Below, one piece after another: positions 1 through 10,310 of a DNA stretch of 33,577 nt. A program made the position numbers and the translations under genes. The DNA is from Sedimenticola sp. (GTDB lineage Bacteria; Pseudomonadota; Gammaproteobacteria; Chromatiales; Chromatiaceae): contig JALSQZ010000185.1 in the NCBI GenBank assembly GCA_026985055.1, positions 1-33,577 of the forward strand, given 5' to 3'. A model generated the notes under the pieces. That model searched no databases. It was not told the origin of the DNA and was given only the letters and a program-made list of their open reading frames with translations. Positions within the stretch are counted from its first letter, which is position 1. Every line of letters begins with the position of its first letter.

Positions 1-3000
1 GTTGTCGATCAGCGCTTCCACCCGCAGGTATTCGTCTTCCGGCGGCAGACTGATCGCCAGGTTGTCGGCGCGAATCAGACCGTAGTTGGTCAGGGTCAGT
101 TCGCCATAGTACACGTCCCCGGCCTTGAGATAGGGCAGACTGATGCCCGCAGGCTCCAGGACGATGACCGCCGTGGGCACATTCACCGCATAGGTGGCGG
201 TGAGGGTGATGTCGTACAGATCCTGGATGGTGGTCTCGGTGACCGACCATTCCACGGTGACCACATTGGTATCGAGGAAGATACGCTGCGGCGAGATGAT
301 GCCGGCGCGCACCGTGACCCGGCCCGTGGCTTCCACATGATCCGGCGCGGTGACGCGATAACGGTAGCTGCCGGCCTGCATGGCGCTGCTGAGCACCTCG
401 CCCCCGGTAGCGCTGGTAAACTCATAGCGGACGGTGGACAACAGCTCGTGCTGCAAGCTGATGCGGGCGCCGGACAGGCCGGTAATGATCTGGTCGTTAT
501 CATCCCGGGTGCCGGTGTAGATGTCTTCCACCTTGAACAACAACTGCCCCTCCCCGGCGGAAGAGACGGTTACCTGGATACCCAGCACCGCGAGCACGGC
601 CTGGCCGCTGCGCGCTTCGATCCCCAGGTTGTAGACACCGTCGGCCACATTGGCATCCGGCGCGAAGTTCAAGCCGATGGCATAGTCATCATCCAGGGCC
701 AGCCGGGCGATGCTGGCAGGGGTGCTCATCTGCACCCAGTCGAGACCACTGTTGTTGATCAGAGACAGTTGTATATTCTCAGCAGGCAGCAGACCCTTGT
801 TGACCAGGGTCACCACTTCGCTCACGCTTTCCCCCGGCGCCACACCGGTGCCCAGGCTGTCGGGGACGAAGCGCAATACCGGCGCGGCATCGACCAGCCG
901 GTAGTCGATGCGGATCGTATCCAGGGGATGGCTGGTCATTTCATCACTGACCACCCGCAACACGAATTCGCCTTGATCCGTTGCCGCGTCGTCGGCACGA
1001 ATCACCATGGACAGGGTGGTGGTTTCGCCCGCAGCCAGGTCGATGGGCGTACCCGGCGTGAGGCTGATACCGGCAGGGAGGAAGCCGCTGGGCTGGTCTT
1101 GAGCCAGCAGTTGGAAGCGCAGGTTGTGAAAATCCGCGCCTTCACTGGCGGTGATCTTGAGACTCAGGGGCTGGTCGTAGTTGCGGGCGGTGGTGAGCCG
1201 GTAGGTGTCGTACTGCAACTGCAGGCCGGCAATGGTGAATCGCCCCTGCTCCGGGCGTTCCACCAATTCCGGATGCACCACCGCCACCTGGTACACCCCG
1301 GATTCATTGGCGGCGGGCTGGAATTGATGGCTGAAGCGCCCGTCCGCCCCGGTCATCACTTCAATCACCCGCTCGAAGCCCTTGCGGGTGAGCACCAGGT
1401 GCAGGGGCGAATAGGCCAGCGCACTGTCATCGGCGCGCACCAATGCCCGGCCCGTCAGGGTGACCGGTTGTTCGCCATGGCTGAGAGATGGACTGATGCT
1501 GTCCAGCACGCCATAGTAGGGCGTATCCACCAGAGGCAGGCTGCGCCGTCCTGACACGCCGGCGATACTGACATGATCATCTTTTCCATGATGGTAGTGC
1601 AACGCGGCGATATCTAGCTGCACCACCACTTCATCCGGTGCGGACTGGGGAATGTGCAGCCCAATCCAGTCAGAGGTGAAGCTTTCCCCCGGCCCAATGC
1701 GCGCCACCGTGGTGCCATCGCTCAAGGTGATCACCGGCCCCAGGAACTGTTTCAGGGGCGCCGTGCTCAACACGTTGTCGTCCGCGCCCAGCAGTTTGAG
1801 GGTGACCTCGTCCGAGGGCTGTGTACCTGAGCTGCGGGCGGTAATCACTTCCAGCTCCACATCTGAGCTGTTCTCCAGAGTGAAGCGCACACTGCCCTGG
1901 GTGCCACGCACCATGTCCCTGGCCGCCAGACCGATGGTCAATCCGGCATCGGTGACGGGTATGCTGTGTTCGCGTATCAGGCGCACATGCTCACCATCGT
2001 TGGGACGAATATCCACCCAGATCTGCAACGTAGCGGCGTCTGGCAGGGACTGATAGCCGCCGATGACCACGGGCACCACCCGCGACTGCCCCGCGGGCAG
2101 GTCGAAAACCGAGGAAACATGTTCCTTGCCGTCCGCCAGCACGGTGAGCTGTGCATTGTGGATACCGTGCTGCCCCTGGTTGGTCAAGGTGTAGGCGATG
2201 CGGTTCATGATACCTCGCTTGAGGATGCTGTCTTCCGCCGGGCTGATGCGCAGTCTGGGCAGCAGCAGGCTGCGTGAAGGGCTTTGCGCATCGGCCGTAT
2301 CCACGGCGACGATGGCATACAGGCGTTCCTGATCGGGCTGCGCCGCCATGTCCGTGTAGTTGGTTTCGGTCAGGCCGCTATCGTTGAGCTTGTACCCCAG
2401 CGCCGGATCATCCAGATACAGATCGTAGTGAGCGATGCTGGAGGACGGATGGCTCCAGCTCAGTTGTGGCGGCTGATCCAGGGACTGGGTGATACTGAAC
2501 TGACTGACCGGCAGCAGTTCAAAGTTCAGATAAGCGGTATCGGACGGCAGGGATTCGTTGCCGGCGGCATCCACGGCGGTCACCGCATAATAGAACTGGC
2601 CACTGACTGGCCGGGTATCCACCGCCCACAGCTCGGTAATGCCGCTGACAGCGGGTGTGAGTGCCGCCAGATCGGTAACCGGCGTCGTATCGCTGCGATA
2701 CAGGCGGTAGGTGACCGGCTCGTTCACGCCCGGATGGGTCCAGGTCGCCTCCACACCTGCGCCCACCAGGGCAAGGGCAAGACCTTCTGGGACGGAGGGC
2801 GCTTCCGCATCCACGACCACGGTCTGGGCTTCACAAGGCGCACTGAGTACCGTTTCGCCATTTGCGGTGCGAACGCTGGCCACGGCGTATTCATAGCTGC
2901 CATCCACACCAGGTGTTTCCTGGTAGAACAGCTTCCCGCCGGAAAGATCGTACTCGGAGAGCAGGGCTTCGCCGGGCGCACGGCGGAATATCCGGTAATC

Positions 3001-6000
3001 GGAGGCCTCCTCCACGGCTGACCAGGTAATGCGCACTTCACCTGCGGGCAGGGCCTCGACCAGGCACTGTGCGGGTACGTCCAGGGGCGGCAGATCCCCC
3101 TGATACACCTGGGGACGGCGGGTATCGAGCACCCGGGTGCTCTGGTTGCCCAGATCATCGGTGCCGGCATAGTTGTACAACAGCAGTTCCGGTGCGTTCA
3201 GCCCGGCCTCTGCGGGCAAGGTGACGCTGCCCTGCCACTGCCGCTGGTCGGTGCTGCTGAAGTTGCCGACCGAAACCGCCGTGCCGCTGAGGGGGAACTG
3301 CAGTTCCAGCTGGGGACTCTCGCCAGCGGCAATGGCTTCGTCGAGTTGCATGACGATGCTCACCGTTACCGGGTGGGCCTGATCATTGCGGATGGGATGC
3401 CCTGGCGTCAGCTCGATATTCTGCACGTCCGGACCTTTGGTATCGATCTGGATCTGACCACCGTTGTCGATGGCGGTGCCCCGGTTGCCGGTCAGATCCC
3501 TCGCCGAGAATACCGCATAGGCAATACCATTGCCCGCTGCCGGGGTGATGGTGAAATGCCCCTCGTATTCTGTGTCGTGCACCTTGTTCAGCACAGCAGA
3601 CATGGGCGATCCACCATCCACCACCCAGCTCAGGAACGGTGTGGCAAGCAGCGGCTCGCTCACTGTCAGTACCACATCCACCTGTCCCTGGGCATAGCGA
3701 CCGGTGACCGGATCGTAGTTATCTTGGGGCGTGTAGCTGATATCCAAGGCCCGCGGCGGAGTGACATCAACGGTCGCATGAACCATGTCCGACAAATCCC
3801 CTTCAGTATCGAGAAGATTGACGGCACTGATTCGGTAGTAGTAAACCCCATCGCTTGGTGGCGCATCCTCGAAACGGGTGCCGGTCACCAGGGTCGGGTT
3901 GATGCGCTGGGCTTCCGCCTTGGTGGTGAAAGGCGCGGTATGGCGATAGATGTTATATCCGGCGACATCACCCGCCACAGCCAGCCAGCTCAGGGCGATG
4001 CGCCCGCTTTCCAGAGCCGTGGCCGACAGGCCGATAGGAGGTGCGGGCAGCGAACGATCCAGGGTGAGGTTGATGGTATCGCTCCTGGCGCTCTCCCCGG
4101 CCCGGTTAACCGCGCTGGCCTGCAGTTGGTTAGCACCATCCACCAGGGTGACGCTGCCGCTGAACTGCCCTTGCGGGTCGGCATCCAGCTCGGGCGTCTG
4201 CAACTGATCGTTGAGATAGAGCCGGATATGCACCTGGTCTTCCGCGCTGCCCGTCACTGTCTGTTGCGGATGGGCCGTCACCAGACCATCCTGCGGCACG
4301 GTGATCTGCGGCACTTCAGGTGTTGCCAATGTCACATTGACCGATACGCTCAATTCGCCTGTCTTGCCGGTACTGCTGGTGGCCTGTGCCACAAGCGTAT
4401 GCGCGCCATCGGTAATGCTGTTCAAATCCAGAACTGCATGGTAGCCATCACTGCCGTTGCTGTCGGTGGACAGCAGCACACCATCGACGAAGAATGCAAC
4501 CTGGCTGATCCCCGTCTCCGAGGTGGCGCTAACGCCCAACTGACCGCTCTTGCTCAGGACAATGCCATCGGTAAGCGCCTGGGCATCCAGCACGAAATCA
4601 TTCAGCACGGGAGGTGATTCGATCACCTCTTCACGGGTGATGGAATAGCTGACTTCAGGGCTGGCGTTACCTGCCCGGTCCTTCACCAGCAGCGTATGCG
4701 CATTGGTTCCCAGGGACAGGGATTGGGAAAAAGACCAGGTGGTTTGCGCATTCAATGCCTGTATCCGCACGCCATCGCGCCACAGGGAGGTGTCTGCCTC
4801 CTTGGTGCCGGTGAGGGTAATCACCGAATCTGTCGTTTGTGTGGGATAGGCGTCGATGACCGGGGCGGCGGGCGCTTGGCGGTCGAGAGTGAATAGCAGC
4901 GTAACGGTCTTGAGCGGCGTACTGTTTTCATCCTTTTCCTCGAATGTCAGGGTGTTGCTCCCGTCGGACAGAGTGAAGGGAACACTCCAGTCACCACTTC
5001 CCTGGGGCACTGCTTCAGCACCGTTGAGCCAGACGCTGGTCTGGTCGTCACGCCTGCCCTGGACGGTAATATCCGGGGTGGTCAGCACATGCTCGTAGGG
5101 CGCTGCCGCATAGTTGGTGACGCGAAATACGAGATCCGTGATGGTGAAGCCAAAGGCGTTACTGAGCGCCTCCATGACGTTGCCGGCATTGTCCTGGGCG
5201 TCCGAGACCGCTACCTGCCAACTGCCCACATGCGCCTGCTCGAAAGCAATGGCGGCAGTAGTATAGGTATCATTGGAATGTTGCGTGGTGCTCCAGATGC
5301 CGGCCCCCACAGCCGGGGCGGGCACAGGCCCCGACAGGGAAACCACAGGTTGCACCGCCACATCCATGGCGGAATCGAATTGCAGGGTAAGCTGGATATC
5401 GTCCCTGAACCGGGTGGGGCTGGGGTGGTTCATGGTGATGCTGAGCAGTTGTGGCGGCGTCACATCCTGCCCTATCAAGTGAATGGTGTTGCTGGTGGCA
5501 TTGCCCGCCCGGTCGGTCAGCTGCGCATCGGGGGTCACCAACTCTGAACCCGTGACGGTAAAGCCAGTGGTCAGGAACAGATCCAACACCGAACCATCCG
5601 CCAACCAGGCCAGGGAATTGGTGGTTCCATACAGCCTGGATTCGGGATTCAGCAAGGTGTTGGCGCTATCGGTACCGTCTTGCAGCACATCGACGTTCAT
5701 GCGTTCACTGAAGGTAAAGCGGTATCTGTCACCCACGCTCAAGGTGCCATTGCCATCAATATCATCAAACTCAACTGACTGTATGGTTGGAGGATAAGTG
5801 TCAACAGCCCCCAAAGGATGGGTTTCAGTTGTAGGATTGCCAGCATGGTCGGTCAGAGCATTTCCGGGGGATACCGTTTCATCACCAATCAGTGTGTAAC
5901 CCGCAGCCAGAGTAATGGTCAAGACCCGTTCATTCGCCGACCATTGCACGATACAATTATCACCATAGGTCGTTCCCTGTGGCGACAAAAACGTGTTTGC

Positions 6001-9000
6001 GTCCCAGCAACTGCTTACCTGACTGCTATCCATGGACTCACTGAAGCGAAACACAAACTGATCACCACTGCTAGGTCCCTGACTACTATCGGCATCGATC
6101 CATTCGATGGATTCAAATACCGGATTTACTGTATCCGTCAGCGTCAACAGCGCTTCGGTGTTTACCGTCAGCTCATTGTTATCAATAAGATTCTCAATCG
6201 TAAGAGTTTCGTTGCCAGCGATGGAATAACCGGTTGTCAAGGTAACGATCAGGGTCTTGTTGCTGTCCGCCCAGCGCATCTGACTGGTAGCGCCAAAAAT
6301 CGTACCGCTGGCCGGGGGTGTCTGGCCCTTGATGTAGATGCTGTCATCGGCGAGAGTTTCCGGCTTTATGGGCGCACTGAAATGAAAATGGTATTCGTCG
6401 CCTTCACTCAGATCACCGCTGCCATCGAGGTCATTGTATTCCGTACCCAACACCTGTGCCGGCTGCAGATCCCGCAGCAGCCAGATTTGGGATACCGACA
6501 CTCTTGACTGATAATGAGAATTCAGCTTTATAAAGCGCAAACCCAACTCTCCATCCGCCACACTGTCGGCAGGAACCACAAACTCGAACAGGCCGGGAAT
6601 GCCCTCTCCCACAACAAGCCGGGCATCGAACTCCCGGTTCTCATCGTCGGTGATACGCAGCTCCGGGTCGTAGGCCGTGCCTGTATCATAAAGACTGAAA
6701 CGAATGCGGTAGTTTACGCCGGGCAACAGCCCCGTGTAATCGAGATCCACCCTGCTTGCATCCCATACCACGGTCTTGTCCGGAGACAACTCCACCGGGC
6801 TCCAGTCATCCGAGAGCGTACCGCGCACCACGGTGGCCAAAGGCAGCGTGCCTTTGCCGCTCACACCCTGGGCACTGAAATTGGTGTAACTGAAATCGAC
6901 AGGCACGTGGGTCAGACGATCCGCATAGTCCACATTTCCCTGTATGGCATCACCAGTGCCAGCAGGATTGGCTGAGGCATCATAAGGTCCGCTGCCGTCC
7001 CAATCCCCCCACCAGACGCTGCTAGGGGTGATCATTGCAGACTGATTGTTGATCAGGCCTGCAATGCGATTACCGAAAATCCAGTCGCCGGTGATTTCAC
7101 AGGAAACACAATCATCGATCTGGACGCCGGTGCCATTGGTGCTCAGTTCCGTGTCCACAAGGCTGAGCGTCGCCCCGCCACCGACAGAGACCCCAATGCC
7201 TGCATGTCCCCATACCACACTCTGATTCAGGCTCACCTGCCCCCCGCTGATGCGGAGGCCATCTTCGCTGGAAGAAAGGATTCGGGAATCATTGACGACA
7301 AGTTCGGTGTTTTGCAGGTTCAGGCCAACGTTCGCATCACTGAGGGTTACATGACTCATTGCAGACGGGCTGCCCGCAGTGAGGGTGATGCCTGCCCAAT
7401 CACCGGGCCAGCCGTTGCTGTCGCCATCACCGTTGGTATCCCCACCCATGCTGTCATCCTTGATTGAGGTGAAGACGATGGGCGCGATCGCTGTTCCCGG
7501 CGCGTTCAATACGCCATTGATCGATAGCCCGGCATTTGCATCGAATTTCAGGACGGTTCCCGGCGCAAGCTGCAAGGTTTCGCCACCAGTGAGCTGCGCC
7601 AGACCGTTAAACCAGTACTGCGGCTCCGGGGACAGGCTCAGGGCAGTGGATCGGCTGTTGCCCACTATTTTCCAGAGGTTGTGTGTATTGCCGCTGATGG
7701 TGTTGTTGTCTGCTGCGCCGGGTAACGCGGAAAACGGCAGATACAGCGGTGCATCGTTGCCGGTGATGGTGTTGCCCTGGATGGGCAGGACCGCTTCCGT
7801 GGTATTCAGATAAAGACCAATCCCGCCATTGTTCGTCAGCTGATTGTCCGTGATGTTCGGCAGCCCACCCTCAGCATGTATGCCGTCCTGGACGTTGTTG
7901 GTGATCTGGTTGCCGGTCAGGTTGGCATTGGCGGCATTGAGATCAACACCGTGTACCTGGTTGTCACTGATGGTATTGCCAGACAGGGTTGCAGCGGCAT
8001 TGGAAACAGTGACACCACTACGGCTACTCAAACGAATGGTGCTATCTTGCAACGTCATGGCATTGCCATTCAATTGCAATTGTGCCGGGACCCCGTCGCC
8101 GCCACCGCCATAGCGCATTTCCACATGCGCCAGTTCAGACGCGGTATCGGAGGCATTCAGGCGAACATAGCCCCAATCCCCGGCACCGGGTGTGCCACCA
8201 TTACCGTCGGTATCGCCTCCCACGCTGTCGTCCCGAATCGAGGTGAACACGATGGGGGCGGTATCCGTACCCACTGCCTGGAACACCCCGTTTACGGTAA
8301 GCGATGCCGTTTGGTATCGATCAAACTTCAGAACCGCACCAGCCTGCAGTTGCAGCTCCCCGCCATCCAGCACCGAATCGCCACGAAACCAGTACACCGG
8401 ATCCGCATCCAGTTGCAACGAAGTGGAACGGATATTTCCCCACACGCGCCAGATGTTATTTGTATTGCTGTGAATGGTGTTGTTGTCAGCGGCCACAGGC
8501 AAGGCGGAAAACGGCAGGTACAATGGCGCATCGTTGCCAGTAATGGTGTTGCCCTGTATGGGCGGCATGGGGTTGCTGCTTCCTTCTACAGAAACCCCGT
8601 AGCCGCTGTTGTTCAGGATCTGGTTGTTGAGGATATCCAATATCGCATTGTAACCCCAGATACCTGTCTGCCCATTCTGGCTGATCTGGTTGTTGTCAAT
8701 CGTCGCTGTGCCGCTGGTCGCATTGATGCCGTTTTCGCCATTTTGCTGGATCTGATTGCCCGTAAGCGTAGCTTGTGCCTGTGCGCCGTAAATCTGTATT
8801 CCGTCACCAGGATTATTGCTGACCACATTGTTGGCAAGGACAGCAGCACCTCGGATCAAAACACCAACACCGCTACCGTAGTGAATGTTACTGTTTCGCA
8901 CGAGAATGCTGTCTCCAGACAAGCTCAGTTGCGGGGTATAGCCATCGACACTATACCCGGCATACCGGATATCGATGTGATCCAGCTGAGAAGAAGCATC

Positions 9001-10281
9001 CACAGCGTCAATAACTAATCCACCGTCCCAATCACCCCAATCCCCCTCACTTGGAGTAGAAGCCGCACCATCGCCATTTGTATCCCCGCCGATATCATCC
9101 TTGATCGATGTAAATACGATGGGTGAAGCTTCCGTGCCTGCGGCTGTCAAGGTACCGTTCACACTTAAACCCACATACTGGTCAAATTTCAGGATCGTGC
9201 CAGGTGCGATGTCCATTGCCCCTTCCAGGTAAGAGCCGTATCCCTGAAACCAGTAAACAGGCCCTGACTCCAAAGCAAGTGGGGTTACACGATATCCCCC
9301 TCTTACCTCCCAGACATTGTGTGTATTTCCAGTGATCGTGTTGCCGTCCACCGCACTTGGCAAAGCAGAAAAAGCCAAACGGAAAGGCTTGCTATTTCCC
9401 GTGATAGTGTTCCTCCTAATAGGCAAGGGGCTTCCATCATAGTCACCACCAAGCAAAACAACCCCATAGCCACTGTTATCAGTGATTACATTGTTGGTAA
9501 AACTGACCTCTCCTCCATGGATATCAAATGCGTTTCCCCCGTTGTTGCTAATCTGATTGTTCGCAATATTTCCCTGCGATACACTGCCGAAAACCACAGC
9601 AGATGCGTCATTTCGCTCCAGGTGGTTGCCTGTGAAGTTCATCAAGCCCAAAACATCTCCCCCGTATTGCTCTACTCCATGAGAGCCATTATCGCTAATC
9701 GTACTATCGGCAATCGTTACAGATGAGAATTCCCCACTAAAAACAACTCCCCGGTCCACACTGAAAAGAAGCGAACTGTTTCTCAACACCGCATTATTCA
9801 TACCCTCAACAAACAGCAGTGCACCCGGTTCCTCAATGAACCGATGGTTACCTCCATAACGGATTTCGACATGGGATAGCTCTGTGTCACCATCTTTAAC
9901 ATACAAACCAAGCCAGTCGCCAGCAGCAGGCAGGGTGGCGTTGCCATCACCGTTTGTATCGCCCCCAACGCTGTCATCTTTCAGAGACGTAAAAAATACG
10001 GGATTAGCCGCTGTTCCCTGAACAATGATTCCATTCAGGCTTTCCAGATAGGCTCCCGGCGCAAATTTGATGATCGCGCCAGGTTCGATATCAAGCGTTA
10101 TCCCAACCGGCACAGTAACTGGCGCATCCACCACATGCACATCACTGCCACCCCAGGTTTCATCAGCGGTCAGTTCGCCGCTGTGGTACACGATGGCAGC
10201 CATTACCGGAGAAAAGCCCGGCAGCAACCATGCCAGCAGCAACACTTTTACCAACAACTGTTTTTTCATCCTTCTCAACAT
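1..10281 (-). CDS. Giant exported surface protein with beta-helix modules and Ig/FN3-like domains (3' end beyond the window)
   Basis: I translated the minus strand codon by codon from the ATG at 10281 to base 1: 3427 codons with no stop and no frameshift, so the protein is longer than 3400 residues. The ATG follows AAGGAAG with a six-base spacer. Residues 1-29 form a signal peptide (basic start, Leu-rich core, cut near VMA). Residues about 35-1100 hold four parallel beta-helix modules with many NN-x-I/NG-x-I type turns; each carries an FTS-x-K/R-DD then GGDTNGDG-like motif. A jelly-roll-like region follows (about 1127-1267), then Ig-like repeats with Asp-rich DxDGxG loops (about 1267-2070), FN3-like repeats (about 2077-2660) and further beta-sandwich, CARDB-like domains to the edge. 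A large secreted adhesin or matrix protein is inferred. No catalytic domain or anchor is visible in this part. It starts 29 bases after the transglutaminase-like gene and probably shares its transcript. Confidence 0.9.
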   Translation of the reverse strand, partial: MLRRMKKQLLVKVLLLAWLLPGFSPVMAAIVYHSGELTADETWGGSDVHVVDAPVTVPVGITLDIEPGAIIKFAPGAYLESLNGIIVQGTAANPVFFTSLKDDSVGGDTNGDGNATLPAAGDWLGLYVKDGDTELSHVEIRYGGNHRFIEEPGALLFVEGMNNAVLRNSSLLFSVDRGVVFSGEFSSVTIADSTISDNGSHGVEQYGGDVLGLMNFTGNHLERNDASAVVFGSVSQGNIANNQISNNGGNAFDIHGGEVSFTNNVITDNSGYGVVLLGGDYDGSPLPIRRNTITGNSKPFRLAFSALPSAVDGNTITGNTHNVWEVRGGYRVTPLALESGPVYWFQGYGSYLEGAMDIAPGTILKFDQYVGLSVNGTLTAAGTEASPIVFTSIKDDIGGDTNGDGAASTPSEGDWGDWDGGLVIDAVDASSQLDHIDIRYAGYSVDGYTPQLSLSGDSILVRNSNIHYGSGVGVLIRGAAVLANNVVSNNPGDGIQIYGAQAQATLTGNQIQQNGENGINATSGTATIDNNQISQNGQTGIWGYNAILDILNNQILNNSGYGVSVEGSSNPMPPIQGNTITGNDAPLYLPFSALPVAADNNTIHSNTNNIWRVWGNIRSTSLQLDADPVYWFRGDSVLDGGELQLQAGAVLKFDRYQTASLTVNGVFQAVGTDTAPIVFTSIRDDSVGGDTDGNGGTPGAGDWGYVRLNASDTASELAHVEMRYGGGGDGVPAQLQLNGNAMTLQDSTIRLSSRSGVTVSNAAATLSGNTISDNQVHGVDLNAANANLTGNQITNNVQDGIHAEGGLPNITDNQLTNNGGIGLYLNTTEAVLPIQGNTITGNDAPLYLPFSALPGAADNNTISGNTHNLWKIVGNSRSTALSLSPEPQYWFNGLAQLTGGETLQLAPGTVLKFDANAGLSINGVLNAPGTAIAPIVFTSIKDDSMGGDTNGDGDSNGWPGDWAGITLTAGSPSAMSHVTLSDANVGLNLQNTELVVNDSRILSSSEDGLRISGGQVSLNQSVVWGHAGIGVSVGGGATLSLVDTELSTNGTGVQIDDCVSCEITGDWIFGNRIAGLINNQSAMITPSSVWWGDWDGSGPYDASANPAGTGDAIQGNVDYADRLTHVPVDFSYTNFSAQGVSGKGTLPLATVVRGTLSDDWSPVELSPDKTVVWDASRVDLDYTGLLPGVNYRIRFSLYDTGTAYDPELRITDDENREFDARLVVGEGIPGLFEFVVPADSVADGELGLRFIKLNSHYQSRVSVSQIWLLRDLQPAQVLGTEYNDLDGSGDLSEGDEYHFHFSAPIKPETLADDSIYIKGQTPPASGTIFGATSQMRWADSNKTLIVTLTTGYSIAGNETLTIENLIDNNELTVNTEALLTLTDTVNPVFESIEWIDADSSQGPSSGDQFVFRFSESMDSSQVSSCWDANTFLSPQGTTYGDNCIVQWSANERVLTITLAAGYTLIGDETVSPGNALTDHAGNPTTETHPLGAVDTYPPTIQSVEFDDIDGNGTLSVGDRYRFTFSERMNVDVLQDGTDSANTLLNPESRLYGTTNSLAWLADGSVLDLFLTTGFTVTGSELVTPDAQLTDRAGNATSNTIHLIGQDVTPPQLLSITMNHPSPTRFRDDIQLTLQFDSAMDVAVQPVVSLSGPVPAPAVGAGIWSTTQHSNDTYTTAAIAFEQAHVGSWQVAVSDAQDNAGNVMEALSNAFGFTITDLVFRVTNYAAAPYEHVLTTPDITVQGRRDDQTSVWLNGAEAVPQGSGDWSVPFTLSDGSNTLTFEEKDENSTPLKTVTLLFTLDRQAPAAPVIDAYPTQTTDSVITLTGTKEADTSLWRDGVRIQALNAQTTWSFSQSLSLGTNAHTLLVKDRAGNASPEVSYSITREEVIESPPVLNDFVLDAQALTDGIVLSKSGQLGVSATSETGISQVAFFVDGVLLSTDSNGSDGYHAVLDLNSITDGAHTLVAQATSSTGKTGELSVSVNVTLATPEVPQITVPQDGLVTAHPQQTVTGSAEDQVHIRLYLNDQLQTPELDADPQGQFSGSVTLVDGANQLQASAVNRAGESARSDTINLTLDRSLPAPPIGLSATALESGRIALSWLAVAGDVAGYNIYRHTAPFTTKAEAQRINPTLVTGTRFEDAPPSDGVYYYRISAVNLLDTEGDLSDMVHATVDVTPPRALDISYTPQDNYDPVTGRYAQGQVDVVLTVSEPLLATPFLSWVVDGGSPMSAVLNKVHDTEYEGHFTITPAAGNGIAYAVFSARDLTGNRGTAIDNGGQIQIDTKGPDVQNIELTPGHPIRNDQAHPVTVSIVMQLDEAIAAGESPQLELQFPLSGTAVSVGNFSSTDQRQWQGSVTLPAEAGLNAPELLLYNYAGTDDLGNQSTRVLDTRRPQVYQGDLPPLDVPAQCLVEALPAGEVRITWSAVEEASDYRIFRRAPGEALLSEYDLSGGKLFYQETPGVDGSYEYAVASVRTANGETVLSAPCEAQTVVVDAEAPSVPEGLALALVGAGVEATWTHPGVNEPVTYRLYRSDTTPVTDLAALTPAVSGITELWAVDTRPVSGQFYYAVTAVDAAGNESLPSDTAYLNFELLPVSQFSITQSLDQPPQLSWSHPSSSIAHYDLYLDDPALGYKLNDSGLTETNYTDMAAQPDQERLYAIVAVDTADAQSPSRSLLLPRLRISPAEDSILKRGIMNRIAYTLTNQGQHGIHNAQLTVLADGKEHVSSVFDLPAGQSRVVPVVIGGYQSLPDAATLQIWVDIRPNDGEHVRLIREHSIPVTDAGLTIGLAARDMVRGTQGSVRFTLENSSDVELEVITARSSGTQPSDEVTLKLLGADDNVLSTAPLKQFLGPVITLSDGTTVARIGPGESFTSDWIGLHIPQSAPDEVVVQLDIAALHYHHGKDDHVSIAGVSGRRSLPLVDTPYYGVLDSISPSLSHGEQPVTLTGRALVRADDSALAYSPLHLVLTRKGFERVIEVMTGADGRFSHQFQPAANESGVYQVAVVHPELVERPEQGRFTIAGLQLQYDTYRLTTARNYDQPLSLKITASEGADFHNLRFQLLAQDQPSGFLPAGISLTPGTPIDLAAGETTTLSMVIRADDAATDQGEFVLRVVSDEMTSHPLDTIRIDYRLVDAAPVLRFVPDSLGTGVAPGESVSEVVTLVNKGLLPAENIQLSLINNSGLDWVQMSTPASIARLALDDDYAIGLNFAPDANVADGVYNLGIEARSGQAVLAVLGIQVTVSSAGEGQLLFKVEDIYTGTRDDNDQIITGLSGARISLQHELLSTVRYEFTSATGGEVLSSAMQAGSYRYRVTAPDHVEATGRVTVRAGIISPQRIFLDTNVVTVEWSVTETTIQDLYDITLTATYAVNVPTAVIVLEPAGISLPYLKAGDVYYGELTLTNYGLIRADNLAISLPPEDEYLRVEALIDN
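7418..9996 (-). repeat. Four intragenic beta-helix module repeats
   Basis: Inside the giant gene the motif FTS-(I/L)-(K/R)-DD-x-GGDTNGDG recurs at about 9943-9996, 9066-9116, 8205-8250 and 7418-7475, that is every 880, 865 and 775 bases. Modules 2-4 also share a YWF start followed by a GxxLKFD segment about 45 codons before this motif; the equivalent in module 1 is IIKFAPG. The copies are diverged in DNA, so the duplication is old rather than a recent tandem expansion. Confidence 0.75.
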
Positions 10282-10310
10282 GGAAATCTTCCTTTCCAAA
10301 ACCTGTGCAT

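Noticed and set aside
337..9726. Many plus-strand open frames up to 423 codons opposite the giant gene
   Set aside because: They are antisense to one continuous minus-strand frame with signal peptide and clear domain repeats, and their products (His/Gln/Arg-rich, low complexity) look like nothing real.
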